DNA of 64,000 nt, taken from positions 1 through 64,000 of the forward strand of contig JAXGGA010002868.1 of assembly GCA_038373865.1 (NCBI GenBank), written 5' to 3'. This document shows, piece by piece, positions 10,278 through 22,384 of the stretch. The stretch is from Uloborus plumipes (Eukaryota > Arthropoda > Arachnida > Araneae > Uloboridae). The first letter of the stretch is position 1. Every line of letters starts with the position of its first letter. The notes beneath the pieces are model-generated. The model searched no databases. It saw only the letters and a list, made by a program, of their open reading frames with translations, and was not told where the DNA came from. Both the position numbers and the translations under genes were made by a program.

Positions 10278-12575
10278 ATAATTTTTAACTGACAATACGC
10301 AATAGAAAGACAGAATGGCCACCTTTTTAAATAAACACTAAAAAAGAACAAATACTGAAACATTTTGACTTGAATTTACATTGTTCGACTGTTAATTAAA
10401 AGAAGAAAAAAAAAAAATAACAAAAGACTTAAAAGCAGAAAAAGTGCTAGAGAAGCCTGATTTTCGTACAAAAACTTTTTTTAAAAGCACTTCTACGATC
10501 ATTAATATGTTAAAAATATTTCATTTTCCGTCCATTTAAGGTGCCTATTTTCAAAAAACGCGGAAAAACTTTGCCGAAATTTTTCTGAAAGTAAGCGAAA
10601 CTTACACACGAAATTTTCGATTCTCACAGAAGTAAAGAAAATGGGGAACTTTTACTTTAGTCACTATTTCAATAACATATAACCCGTTTTTTATAACTGC
10701 CTGAAAAGTTGTCGATCTTATCTACATTTTGGCTGAAATAGTTACAGTAATAGCCTTATGGTGGCCTCGGGAGACTCGCGAGACAATCAAGAATTGGACT
10801 GCAGTAACTTGTTCCATTTTCTGGTATGCTATCAGCAGCTATGGGAGGCACATAAATTCACTTTTATTTCCTTATGTATTGAAAAAATGTTAGAGACCTG
10901 TCTGTGATTCATCAAACTATCTTCACGAAAGAGGAACAAACGGTCCACCATTAAAAACAGCAAAAGTCTCAAAGTAAACGATACTGAAAGAACAATCACA
11001 TATTATCTGGAAAGAATCCTTTGACTCAATAACACGTAAAGTGAAGCGAAGTGAGTCATCATTTAAGAAAGCAAGTGCCGCTTACAACAAGGTAGGACGG
11101 ATGCCAAATTACGGAGAAGGAAGGACAAGTTAAAAATACTTTTTCTTTTCGATTTTTTATTTGATATTTTTGTTCCTTCCGACTTCCCAGAAACGAGAGC
11201 CCAGTTTCAAGTTAGCAACGGGCAACTATTCCAGCATATCAACATTCGCATCTGCGTTCTCACAAGTACAGTAATTCGGCAATTTCGGCGATGAAAAGCA
11301 GATTAGGGTGACGGCCCACGCGTCCTCAGGTGGAAAGGTGACACGCTCAGTTTTAAATGTCACAAATAAAGCATACAAAGTACCACAAAGGCAAACGAAT
11401 ATGACAATGTGATATTTAAGCGTGATAAATTGCTCGACCAATTACTCATTGCTGAACAAAAATAAGAAACAAAAGAAAAGTAGAGTGAGGAGGAAAATGA
11501 AAATTATGACTTTTGTAGTCTTTAATATATAAATACTAGGTGACCCGTGCGGAATTCCGCAAAAAAAAAAAAAAAAACTCTAAACTTAAAATTTAATACG
11601 ACAATTTTTATTGGCTTCATTTACACAACATCGCCATCTACTGCCGTCGTTCTGACAACTTTTCAAAGAGATCAAAGACACGTTCACTTTTACAACTACT
11701 ACAAAAGTGATACCCTATATTAAAATCAAATACCCAAGGCTATTACTAAACTAAATACTAACGTTATCGCAAAACTACCATAGTATTTTGAAACAATAAA
11801 AGTTACAATTAAGGTTTACCGAGCTAAGCCTTGGCTTGAAATGTCGCATTTAAAATTGATTTGAACAACAATGTAACGATTTTAACGTTTGAGCAAAAAA
11901 TTTAACTTTTTCAAACTTCAATCGCTTATAAGTCGCTTAAACGTGGATTTTCGAGATTCTCGTTACGCGGCGCTAGCGGAGAAACGTTCCAAAGAACGCA
12001 TTTTTTTTAATCTTTCGAATGAAATCAAAATGGAGACGATACGACAATTATTTCGCTAGATAGAGTCAATTTTGTGCCCAAAAATTGAAGTTCGAATAAA
12101 AAACGAACCGACACTTTTTAGAGGGTGGGTCTAATTTTCGTCAATAGCCCGCGGGATAAGCTTCAAAATCATAAATTTTCTTGCAATTCGATAAAGAAAT
12201 GAGCGAGTTTCGACCGGGTATAGGATTCGGCTTAGAGAAATAATATATGGAGATGAAACAAGTGGTCACGTTTGAGTAATGACTCGAGTGTTTTCTTGGC
12301 AATTTTTCGCGGCCGATAGTTTTATGCCTCTTTTGAAGCTTCCCGCCATTACAAAACCTTGAAAGGCCTTATAATTTCATTTTTAAGTATTTTTTTGCCC
12401 CTCTAAACATCACAGTTTAAAAAAGAACCTTCCCGAGTAGTCTTTCTTTAAATGCGAAATCCGTAGACATTCGAAATTTATGACGTTATTATGCATTCAG
12501 CCATCAACTATCTGCAGTGAAGCATATTGTACTTTTATGCAAACTATTTCGTAATTTGCATTAAAATAAAGAGGG
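10278..12575. other. Intergenic repeat-derived sequence
   Basis: From about 11537 to 12250 the sequence (starting near CTAGGTGACCCGTGCGGAAT) has the look of a dispersed element tail: a CCCGTGC motif, an A-run and GC-richer conserved-looking stretches. No boundary or open frame could be fixed. The rest is AT-rich with nothing supportable. Confidence 0.3.
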
Positions 12576-14936
12576 TGTAGCGAGCCATGCTCAACACTTG
12601 TCCTCAGGTCAGTACAGATGACTTTCGACGGTAGCAGTGATTGGCACCCGAAGCGGAAGTGTCTGCGCTTTAACCGTCTAGGGCAGTGGTTCTCAACGGA
12701 GGCAATACCGCCCCCAGTGGGCGGTGGGAAGATGTTGAGGGGCGGTCAACATATTTTGGGCGGCAGGGGGGCGGTGGACATATTTTGGGCGGTAAGGGGG
12801 CGGTGGGTATATTTTGAAATGTGCTTGTAAGGACATGTTTCGTGCAGAGGCGGCAGGCAACCTTCTGCTTTTACATTGCCACAGAATAGCTTTAACATTT
12901 ATTTTCTGAGGTTATCTTCCTAACCCTGATATTTTTCTTAATGTCATGAAGGATAGCCTAAAATTTCCTAATAGCACTTGAATTTCTAAAAAGTTTTTTT
13001 TTGGTTGAGATAGGTGCCTCCTTCCTTAGCATAGCTACCTAAAATATCTGAAAAATGTGTTATTGATGTCCATTTGAAAATTTTTCGAGGAAGGGAGGGA
13101 ATCTCGAACTACTCGCCTCTTCTCCAATCGTGACCAAACAGAGCCTAAAATTGCGTTTTTACGAGGTCAGTTTCTAAAAATGTCTAGATGAGAGCCACCT
13201 GACTTGACAGACTCTTTGTGCCGTTAGAGCATCCCCTAACAACACCAAAGGTAACTAGCACTCGTATTCTTTAGAATTCAATGTGAAAAAAAATTCCGCG
13301 GAAAACTCCCGAACCTTTACCATTCAGTCAACATCAACAAAAAAATGTTTAAATTTGAGTTTTTTATACTTCAATTTCAGAGAACGCTGGAAATAGCTCT
13401 GACTCCCTAACGTTGTTAAATTTAGCCTTAAAAAAACTTCAATTTTGAAAAATCATTATGAGGGACCTCTTTCTCTCTAGTTAACGTAACCAAAAATTGC
13501 CTAAAATTGTGTCAATTTTAAATATTCACCTGGGGCGGAATTCGAACCCAAGTGTCAACACCACGAAACCTAAGATTAAAGAAACTGCATATTTAAGGCT
13601 TCGTTTTCAAAGCAAATTTCGGATGATATCCCCAATATCTCACCGCCATCTTTGCTCTGATGTCGCCAAAGGTATACTTATAACTCTTGTTATGTTATCT
13701 AACCTTCACAGCAATAAATTACTCAGAAAGAATTTCTTTGAAATAAACTTATCTTGTAATTTGTAAATTCAACTTATTTCAGTTTTTTTTTAATTAAAAC
13801 TTGATTTATAATCTTTAAAGGTGACAGGTATGGGTCATAGTTTTAAGTCTTTGTCAATCCTAGGAAAATTAGAAGGGCTTTGTTATTGCCCTTCCACAGT
13901 AAAATCCTATATCCGTACGTAATAAATAGGGGATGTGTATTGCATAGTTGCAAGTAAATAAGAACAACACTGTGCACAATGTTTGGAATCGGACTGTTCA
14001 AGGAACTATTTGAACGTAGTGTATTTTTCAAAATATATTGGTTTTCAAATAAAAATGTTGAAAACGGTGCATTTTTATTTCAAACCGTGTTGTTCTCATT
14101 TACCTTAAAAATGGTTCACTCATTTAATGGTCCATTATAGGACTTGATTATCACTCTGACACAGCTTTTCAGAGGAAAAAAATGCTCGGTTTAAAAAAAA
14201 AATATCATATAAAGAAAAAAACACATTAAGCTAAGTTTTTCTGCTCTATAGTCATTTTCCAACAATCTGTTTGGGCAAAATTATAGAGTTAAACCGGTCC
14301 AGAAAATTGCTTTACCTCCCCTCCCCCTTCCAGTTTTACGCCCGTTCTCATAGGGGGCGTTGAAACAATTTTCAATCCTAAAGGGGGCGGTAGCTGTAAA
14401 AAGGTTGAGAACCACTGGTCTAGGGAACACTTCTGGGCCCTTTGTCGGTGTTCGCTCCCGTTCACGGCACAGCTTTGTGTTTAGGTTCGCGTGCCGACCG
14501 CCGGTGGGATGAACAGACATGAGAGAGACTTACGTCCAGCCAATCTACGAGCGTTTAATCTTTGCCTCGACTGATGCGTCACTGGACGAACCAATAAAAA
14601 ACTTAAAGTTTGCGGGATCACGCCCCTTGAAAAATCTCGAAGCTCCGCGCAACTTCGAGGAGACAAGTTTGAGACTCCGTCGAGGAGACGTGGTGAGATT
14701 TGCAGGGCTTGGTACAGGCGTACCGAGCGCAAAGTAAAAATTAGGAACTTAGTTCCAGAGGCGCTCGTGACCGCGCCTAACATTTTATCAACTAATGAAG
14801 TCCTCTATTTGAGGCAGCGTCTTCTAGCCGAACTTTTTTGTTATTGAACATTTTCTTCCGCTATGAACGTATATACGTTTGCATAATAGTTAGATTAATC
14901 AAGATTGTAATTAATAAATCAATTTAATTCGCAACA
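12576..14936. mobile_element. Possible solo LTR interrupted by a hAT MITE
   Basis: After removing the hAT insertion at 12684..14417, a stretch of about 620 bp remains. It is GC-richer than its surroundings, starts TGTAGCGAGCC and ends CGCAACA, with AATAAATCAATT near the end. TGT...ACA borders and this composition suggest a solitary LTR. I see no target duplication, so it could instead be unrelated unique sequence. Confidence 0.3.
12684..14417. mobile_element. 1.7-kb non-autonomous hAT element
   Basis: Terminal inverted repeats CAGTGGTTCTCAAC / GTTGAGAACCACTG are flanked by perfect 8-bp duplications GTCTAGGG (12676-12683 and 14418-14425). Subterminal GGGCGG repeats occur at both ends, as in many hAT elements. 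No transposase frame remains. The host sequence is restored exactly by removing the element and one duplication. Confidence 0.9.
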
Positions 14937-15895
14937 AGTTTGCAGTTTGCTTTTCTAAGTATAAGCTGAAATTACCAACACGCCACAAGGGAAACACGAG
15001 GAAAAACGCAAAGTTTGTCCTTTCAATTAAATATCAATGTCCTTTTTGAAAATAATTCCTGCCTTATCCCTTGTGACCTTTTCATTCTGGAAAAAATAAT
15101 AAACTGAAAATCCCATAACTGACACAAAAATAATTCGGTGATACAAATCTATGATTATATATATCATCATGTATTCCTTGGAATTTTGCAGTAATATGAC
15201 CGTACCAAGTTCGAAACACCTAATGATTTTTTCGTATAGAAAGAGCGATTATAATTTTAAAAGAAACTTAATTATTAATTAAAACTTGATACTTCACGCT
15301 CTTTATAGTTCGCGTAAACAACGAACAGTAATCATACTTGAAAATTATGAGTTTTGCTGACTAAAAAATGCTTGTTTCTTCCGGTTTCTTTAGGTAGTAA
15401 GAGTTTTGACACTTAGTTTTAAAAAAAACTTCGTTTGGGATATTTTTTACAGGCTTTTTAACCACATCATTTTTGCGGGGATAAGATATGTCTTGAGGTA
15501 AAAAAGCCGTTTAGAAAGTAAAATTGAGTTTTCAATTAATATCTCCGTTAAATAGCGTATGCTTTCAAAAAAAAAGTCATACTACTCAAACTCAGCAATA
15601 GCTATTAAACAAAAAATAATTGAAGAAAATCGTTTGACAAATAGAAGAGAAACATACTGCTTAAGTTTTTAATTTACGTATTAATATACATGGAGATTTT
15701 ATTTTTTATGCATAGATGTACTTGAGTAAATTTAACCTGATTTCAAATGAAATTCTTGACTGGAGTTCGTACAACTTACTTTTAAAATCGAAATTGCTTT
15801 AAAAACTGCGATTTGCAATTATATTTTTTGTCCTAATTCATAAATTATCACTACACGCATGAAAAAATGCTTCTGAGACTGTTCCAGCTACATAT
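14937..15895. other. Non-coding stretch, nothing recognised
   Basis: AT-rich intergenic sequence without supportable open frames or repeat ends. Confidence 0.4.
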
Positions 15896-15898
15896 GCA

Positions 15899-16040
15899 CA
15901 ATGAATGATCAAAAAGTAATGCCTCCAGTATCATAAAAAACTTCTTAATGAACTTATAACAGCAGAAGCTGTTACAAATCACAGCTTGAACTTTGCTCAA
16001 CACAAACTACTGTTCAACATAGTCACCATGAGTCGTATGG
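15899..16040 (-). pseudogene. Remnant of a mariner-type 3' end
   Basis: In reverse complement the stretch reads GACTATGTTGAACAGTAG, the coding end of a transposase (a short ...GDYVEQ terminus), followed by sequence ending in GGAGGCATTACTTTTTGATC. An AAAAGTAATGCCTCC end is typical of some mariner-family elements. Only this fragment is present. Confidence 0.35.
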
Positions 16041-16701
16041 ACTGGCCCTTGTCAATATCATAGGGTCCTGGGGTCAAACAGCTATGCCCAGTATAGGGTA
16101 AGTCATAAAAATAAAAGTTTTTTTTTTTTTTTTTTTCGATTTGGAGCGCGTACTTTCCTAATTTTGAGCGATTAGTACAAAAAAAAGTTTCTGAAAAGCA
16201 ATTTTAGCTACCGGGAGAACGCAATTTACATAAAAAATTCCAGTGTTTCTTTTAAAAAGTCTACTTCTTTCAGGCTGAATACGCAATATAGCTGCGTTAG
16301 TTTTTTAAAAGATTCATCTGCCAACTTAAATGCATGCTTTTAACTCTCATGAACGTGTTTTTGCTAGAAAAAATGCAGTTAAATATGTATTTCGTTTCTT
16401 TTTGTTTTTAAAAAGAGCAGCGGCTATCGGTAATCGTTCCTACTGAAGCGGATTACGCTTCTGGTTAATTGACACCGCTGTCTTCGTTACGCAGTCAGCT
16501 GTTCAGGAGAAAAGGCCACCTGCATCTGGGGGAGTGCCCCCCCCCCCCCCATTTTAATCATTTACTCCTCCAAGATAACCTTTGACCAGCGGGGGCGTTT
16601 TGTCTAAAATTTCTCTTATCCTTCCTAAGAACAAAGTTTAAGCCATCAATTCCGTTTTTGGAGCCCCTTTGTTAATATCAACGAATTGTTGCTAGTCAGT
16701 C

Positions 16702-17088
16702 CAGTGGCGTATCCAGGGGGGTGCCAAGGGACCAATGCACCCCCCAAGATTTTGTAAGACTATAAACAATGGTGGCACCGAATTTTGAAAAAATATGTAA
16801 CCTTCATGTAAATATGCTTCAGGTTTTTTCAATGAAAAATACTTTATGGGCACTGAAATATTGTCATATTATTTTCTGTTTTCGACAATAAGAAGCAAAA
16901 CTAATTGTTATTCTGTAATTGTGGATATGTAAGAGGAAAATGATCTTTGAGCAACGTTCAATAGAAAAAATTAAATCGAAATACTACGTTTTTAAAGTTT
17001 CACCATATTTCTTGATTTTTTTCCTTTCTCATCACAGTGTCGATGTTCGATGTGCACCCCCCAAAATCAATTCCTGGATACGCCACTG
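16702..17088. mobile_element. 387-bp hAT MITE
   Basis: Inverted ends CAGTGGCGTATCCAGG / CCTGGATACGCCACTG with perfect 8-bp target duplications AGTCAGTC (16694-16701 and 17089-17096). Subterminal GCACCCCCC runs are present at both ends. No coding capacity. Confidence 0.92.
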
Positions 17089-17096
17089 AGTCAGTC

Positions 17097-18173
17097 GATC
17101 AGTTCCGTGAGATCAGACGCATTGAAGTTCACTGATATCAGAACTAATTCCAGCCCTAATTGATATTATTTGTCAACTGCAGAGGCTCTTTTACTTGTGT
17201 CCTCAGAGAAATTAGTAAATTTTCTTTATGATCCCACAAGGACCTGTTTTTTATACAGGATTCAGAATTCCCTTTAATCCTCACTTCTTGCCTCTGCCAG
17301 GTGTTAAAAATTTTATTAAATGTGAAGGTCCATACTTAATCTCATGTTTGACCTTAATTTCAAAAAACATGGGGAGGTATATTTGTGTTACCCATGTTGT
17401 AAGAAGCTTCAAGATCTCCGTATGTTCTGCCCCGAGATTATATAGAACAGCAAGAACTTCATGTCCCATGTAAGCCACCTACTGTGGGAAAGTTGGCCGC
17501 ATTTAAGAATTGCTACTGCTTTTCTCCATCGTCACCGCACCTCAAGCGATAATTTCGATTTTTAGGAAAAAATAAGTATAATTACAGTTACATTTCTTCT
17601 GAAAGGAAAGTAAGAGTTGAAAAAGGAAATATCATGAGCATATGAGAAAAACGGTGAAAAATCAAGGAATGGGGGGGGGGGGGGCGATGTTCCCTTCGTT
17701 TTCAATTTCTTCACTTTCTTTTTTTGGTATAAAAGCCAAAGTCGATATCACAAAAGTAGTCACTGTCAGTACGTTACCCTGTTACCCTAACTTACAGTAA
17801 AACACTGTCAGTCTGGATAATGTGTATTTTTTTTTCTCAATGGAACAGTTAAACAGTGGTTCGAAAATAATGAGGATGAGATAACATTTTGGGACGCATT
17901 TGCAGCAACCTCATTTTTTTGCGACAGAAAACAACTAAGCGATAGTGTGTATAATGAAAAACATTTTTTGAAATTCTAAGTTTCAAGTTGATAAAAAGTT
18001 GTCATTATGATCATATATCATCCAAACGATTTTTTTATTATTTTTTATGGAAAATATTTAAGTCTTCCCAAAAGCAATTAGCGACATCTATAAGTATATG
18101 GAAGCCGTAGAATTTTGACAGTAAAACTACTAAATGTCGAAAACTACAAAATTTTTAGTTTGCAACAGAGATA
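17097..18173. other. Intergenic, with an unassigned open frame on both strands
   Basis: Open frames at 17228..17473 (+) and 17281..17478 (-) overlap and neither matches a family I recognise. A G-run lies near 17672-17683. Otherwise AT-rich with no supportable feature. Confidence 0.3.
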
Positions 18174-18478
18174 CAGGTAGTTATCAAAATAATGGAAACA
18201 CTTGAGATTCATAAGAAAAATCTACCGTTCATCGCAAATAAAAAATCAATTGTTCTGTAACTTTAGTAATACAAAATATAGACTTCAGCGGACATTTCCA
18301 CATTGAAATTAAATCACATGCACATGCATTCGGGGGATGACAAGAAGGGGGTCGGAAGAAAAACCGCCTTTTGACCATAACTCTTCGAAAATAGCTCGGA
18401 ATGAGCTGTCAATTTCAGCAATTAATTTGCATACTATGTATAATTACTGTACAAATTTTTATGAACGTACCACTTATA

Positions 18479-19696
18479 CACTGAAGTGACAAAAGTCATG
18501 GGATACCTCTTAATATCGTGTCGGCCCTCCTTTTGCCCGGCGAAGTGCAACAACTCGACGTGGCATGGACTCAACAAGTCGTTGGAAGTCTTCTGCAGGA
18601 ATATTGAGCCATGCTGTCTCGATAGACGTCCATAATTGTGAAAGCGTTGATGGGGCAGGATTTTGGGCACGAACAGACCTCTCGATGGTGTCCCATAAAT
18701 GCTCAATGGGATTCATGTCGGGCGATCTAGGTGGCCAAATCATTCGTTGGAATTGTCCAGAATTTTCTTCAAACCAATTGCGAACAGTTGTGGCCCGGTG
18801 ACATGGCGCATTGTCATCCATAAAAATCCCATCGTTGTTTGGGTACATGAAGTCCATGAATGGCTGCAAGTGATCTCCAAGTAGCTGCACATAAGCATTT
18901 CCAGTCAATGTTCGGTCCAGTCGCACTAGAGGACCAAGTCCATGCCATGAAAAAACAGCCCACACCATTACGGAGCCACCACCAGCTTGAACAGTGCCTT
19001 GCTGACAGTTTGGGTCCATGGCTTCGTGGGGTCTGCGCCACACTCGAACCCTACCATCGGCTCTTACCAGCTGAAATCGTGACTCATCGGACCAGGCCAC
19101 GGTTTTCCATTCATCTAGGGACCAACCGATATGCTCACGTGCCCACGAGAGTCGCTGCAAGCGATGTCGTTCTGTCAGTAAAGGCACTCGAGTCGGTCTT
19201 CTGCTGGAATAGCCCAAGAAATCTAAATTTCTCCGCACAGTTCTAGCAGACACGTCCATTGTACGTCCCACATTGATTTCTACGGTGATTTGACGCAGTG
19301 TTGCTTGTCTGTTAGAATTTACGACTCTTTGCAGACGTCGCCGGTCTCGATCTTTAAGTGCAGGCGGTCGACCACTGCGCTGTCCATGGTGGGATGTTAT
19401 GCCTGAAATTTCATACTCTCGGCACACTCTTGACACAGTGGATCTGGGAATGTTGAATTCTCTAACGATTTCCGAAATGGCATGACCCATGCGTCTAGCT
19501 CCAACTAACATTCCGCGTTCAAAGTCTGTTAATTCACGTCGTGGGGTCATCATCACGTTAAAACCTCTTCACATGAATAACTTGAACAGAAATGAAAGCT
19601 CTGTAAAAGCACTGCGCATTTATACCTGTTCTATGCGATGCTACTGCCATCTGAAAATTTGCATATTGCTATCCCATGACTTTTGTCACTTCAGTG
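18479..19696 (-). mobile_element. Complete Tc1-like transposon, 1218 bp
   Basis: Perfect 27-bp inverted repeats starting CACTGAAGTGACAAAAGTCA lie at both ends, flanked by TA. The empty site is readable in the opposite foldback arm at about 23363-23382. The element carries an apparently intact transposase, so it looks young and possibly active. Confidence 0.95.
18510..19556 (-). CDS. Tc1-like transposase, DD36E spacing, apparently intact
   Basis: The 348-codon frame starts MMMTPRRELTDFERGMLVGA and ends at a stop just inside the right-hand TIR. Residues about 8-60 form the first helix-turn-helix (IVREFNIPRSTVSRV) and about 65-120 the second, with a GRPP linker at 62-65. The DDE domain shows WSDESRF (D157), MDDNAPCH (D248) and NPIEHLWD (E285). 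There are 36 residues between D248 and E285, not the 34 of classical Tc1, which fits the DD36E (Incomer) group of Tc1/mariner. The enzyme would bind the TIRs and cut and paste the element at TA. No frameshift or stop was found. Codon use is visibly GC-richer than the surroundings, suggesting recent arrival. Confidence 0.95.
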   Translation of the reverse strand: MMMTPRRELTDFERGMLVGARRMGHAISEIVREFNIPRSTVSRVCREYEISGITSHHGQRSGRPPALKDRDRRRLQRVVNSNRQATLRQITVEINVGRTMDVSARTVRRNLDFLGYSSRRPTRVPLLTERHRLQRLSWAREHIGWSLDEWKTVAWSDESRFQLVRADGRVRVWRRPHEAMDPNCQQGTVQAGGGSVMVWAVFSWHGLGPLVRLDRTLTGNAYVQLLGDHLQPFMDFMYPNNDGIFMDDNAPCHRATTVRNWFEENSGQFQRMIWPPRSPDMNPIEHLWDTIERSVRAQNPAPSTLSQLWTSIETAWLNIPAEDFQRLVESMPRRVVALRRAKGGPTRY

Positions 19697-20105
19697 TACT
19701 TCCGAAGATATGAAACATTTTTTTAAAAAACGGCAATTTTGTTTGAAGGTTTTTTGCTCATAACACACAGAGTTTTTGATTAAACCTTATCAAAACTTCA
19801 AGAGAGATGACAAAATACAAGAGAAAGAACATACTACAACGGCAAATAAAAATATTAAAAATTCGATGAGATATGAACATTAAAAGGAAATAATTTTACA
19901 CGGCGCATGCGCGAACGACAGAAATTTATAACTACAAAAATATTGTAGCCTGGTTTATACTGCATCTTATAAAAAAAGTTTCAGTTGAATATCATAAAAA
20001 TTGAAAAAGATATCAGCGATCTAGTGAGCTGTAATTCATTCATTCGCAGACAGTACATAAGTAGTGAGGGACTGTCCACAAAGAGCTATACTTAAATTAA
20101 AGGTT

Positions 20106-20247
20106 AGGGCTCCACATTGACGTTAAAGAAGAAAAATAAAGCAGAAACGTAAATCGGATTAAATAGTGTTCCTATGGAAAGAACCCGGATTTTCGGTTTC
20201 TGCCTTCGGTTTCGGTCGCGTTTTCTGCTGATGTGGAGCAGGGCCCT
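20106..20247. mobile_element. Small imperfect inverted-repeat element
   Basis: Imperfect inverted ends AGGGCTCCACATTGACG and AGGGCCCTGCTCCACATCAG (reverse complement of the right end) bound a sequence that is itself partly palindromic (GCAGAAACG...TTTCTGC). No target duplication was confirmed. Confidence 0.35.
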
Positions 20248-20275
20248 TACATAGTGTTCCTATGGAAAGTACCCG

Positions 20276-22370
20276 GGTAATTCCATGTAAATGTCAACCT
20301 AGACGTGGTTTTTTCATCTTTCAATATATATACTTTGTGATACATCATTTTAAAGATAATTTTTCAAATTTTTAGTATTTAACATAAGTTTTCACAAATT
20401 ATTACTCCAACCCCTGAAAAATGGCTGTAAAGATAACATATGCAGTTACCCAAAACATCGCATAATTTTCTAACTTTTCACATTCATATATAGTTAAAAA
20501 AAAACTGCTAATAATAATGATTTTTTTTTAAATTATTGAAGAATGGTTCTTTTGCTTTACAGAAATATATATGTTTTTTTTTGTTTTATGATAAAATTAA
20601 TAGTGCAAAGTTAATAGGTATTCAGTCTGATTTACTTGTTATGTTAGTCACAAAAACATGAATTAATTCAGATAGTCCCTTCTGGAAATAATATTTTTTA
20701 TATTTGCCCCCCTAATCTCTTCTTTGGGATGGGTACAGTTAGATTGATAAGATTGTTCATAAAGAATTTCCTTTTTTCTGGCCATAGGACTTGTGACTAA
20801 CATAACATCACTGTGTGTGACTAACATAACATGACTCTTCAAGAAATACTTAAATCTTAAGCAAACAATTTATTTTAGAAACAAATTAATTTACTGAACA
20901 TCTTATTTTAAAGAAATTAGTGGGATCGTATATACAGCAGTAATTTATTTTCAAAACAGTTCTTTTAATAGTAAACTTGGAGTCGAAATTTTATGCTGTA
21001 ATTTGCGACGCAAGTAAGCACTCGGCATATGAAGTCAACATCTTCAATGAAAAAAATTTAAATTACTTTATAGCTATATGCGGGATCGCTGTGCAGTTAG
21101 TTTTTCTATGAACTTATGGAGCTGCTGCTCACTTAAAAAAACATATAGGACCCTAACTGCCTCCAGCATCTACAGGTCATGGGGTTTTATGAAATTAGTT
21201 CATGGAAAGTGCCCACAAGTATAGCAGCACAACGTGTGGAGCAGCGTTTTACATGGGCAAAGTTTGGAAATTATGCAAAGGAATTACTTCAGTAATAAAA
21301 AGAAACAAGAATTGAAGATAAACTGCTTATTTTTGAGTGAAAGTGAGAAGGCTGAAAAGAAAGAGTTAGACTTGTTGTTTGAAAATAGGAATCCCCATAT
21401 AGGTTTTTCGGTAATAATGATATGCTGTAAATATGGAGAAATTTAAAATTTGTTTATTAAAAAATACAGGGGATGATATCCCAAGAAAAGAAGTTTTTTT
21501 TAAAAAGAAATTGTGGAAGAAGAATCTGCTAATGATTTTGAAGTAGATTCTCCCGGACTGTTCCGAGATACAAAAACTAAGACAGTGGGTAATTTTATTA
21601 TGGTGGTATTTACCTCTTGTAAGTCGAAAAAGAGATATGGTAGGCAGGTTTTAAGCATGAATGAAAATGATTATGAAGTTCTCTTCGTGAGAAAAAGCTC
21701 TGAGGCAAACTTTGTGTTTCCCACAAATGAGAACAAATTTTGGATTTAAGGAACTCAAATTTCGAAAGTCTTGTCGCAAACATAAGTAAATTCCCGCAGA
21801 CATTCTTACTTTAAATACAAAATTGAACTGGAAATTTTGTTTACAGGTAAACATGTGTGTTAATCTTCAATAAAATCTTGTTTGCATTCTAATATTTGTA
21901 TTAATATTACCTGTAATACACTTAAAGTCAAATGTGTAATCGTGTGTTATGTTAGTCACGTTATGTTAGTCACAGGCAAGTTTTATTAAAATACTACTTT
22001 TTGTAATATTATTTAAAATATATGTCAAATTTACAATTATTAATGTGAAAATAACCTTTCACATAGATACTATCAGGGAAAAAATAATAATTTTATGATT
22101 TAGTTTCAGAGAATTGTGTTGATGAATTTAATACAAAATTTTGAGGGTTGCAAATCTGTTATTTTAGTCACGTTGATCAAAATGTTCCCTAACTGTCAAA
22201 AATTATAAGTAAAATTATTATTTTTGTATTTTAACTCAAACAACTCATCTATGCGGAGAAGAATAACACCTTGTTTTTGGTGTTGTGACAAAAATAAGGC
22301 TCGCACATAGAAAATAAAATTAAAAATTTATTCTAACTGTTATGTTAGTCACAATGGAATTGCCCACCCG
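20276..22370 (+). mobile_element. Decayed element with GTGACTAACATAAC motifs and ORF remnants
   Basis: Short inverted ends GGGTAATTCCAT / ATGGAATTGCCC and a flanking direct repeat TATGGAAAGTACCC (left near 20263, right near 22371) suggest an element inserted in the centre of the foldback. It interrupts a Tc1 remnant on its right. Seven copies of GTTATGTTAGTCAC, in either orientation, lie inside. The superfamily is not recognised and the borders are approximate. Confidence 0.4.
21190..21749 (+). pseudogene. Transposon-encoded coding remnant with a conserved-looking C-terminal module
   Basis: Frames at 21190-21300, 21234..21446 and 21513..21749 give pieces of one decayed protein. The last reads GNFIMVVFTSCKSKKRYGRQ, then NENDYEVLFVRKS and NFVFP, ending in a stop. 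This pattern (a small beta-rich module closing in FVFP) is one I associate with C-termini of arthropod transposon-like proteins, but I cannot name the family with certainty. The earlier piece VPTSIAAQRVEQRFTWAKFG lies in another frame, so the copy is broken. Confidence 0.3.
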
Positions 22371-22384
22371 TATGGAAAGTACCC

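Noticed and set aside
14281..14783. Three overlapping open frames of 72-100 codons in GC-richer sequence
   Set aside because: They run over a hAT border and a possible LTR, overlap one another on opposite strands and show no recognisable domain.
17228..17478. Overlapping plus and minus frames of 81 and 65 codons
   Set aside because: Neither gives a recognisable protein, and only one strand at most could be coding; kept as an unassigned stretch.
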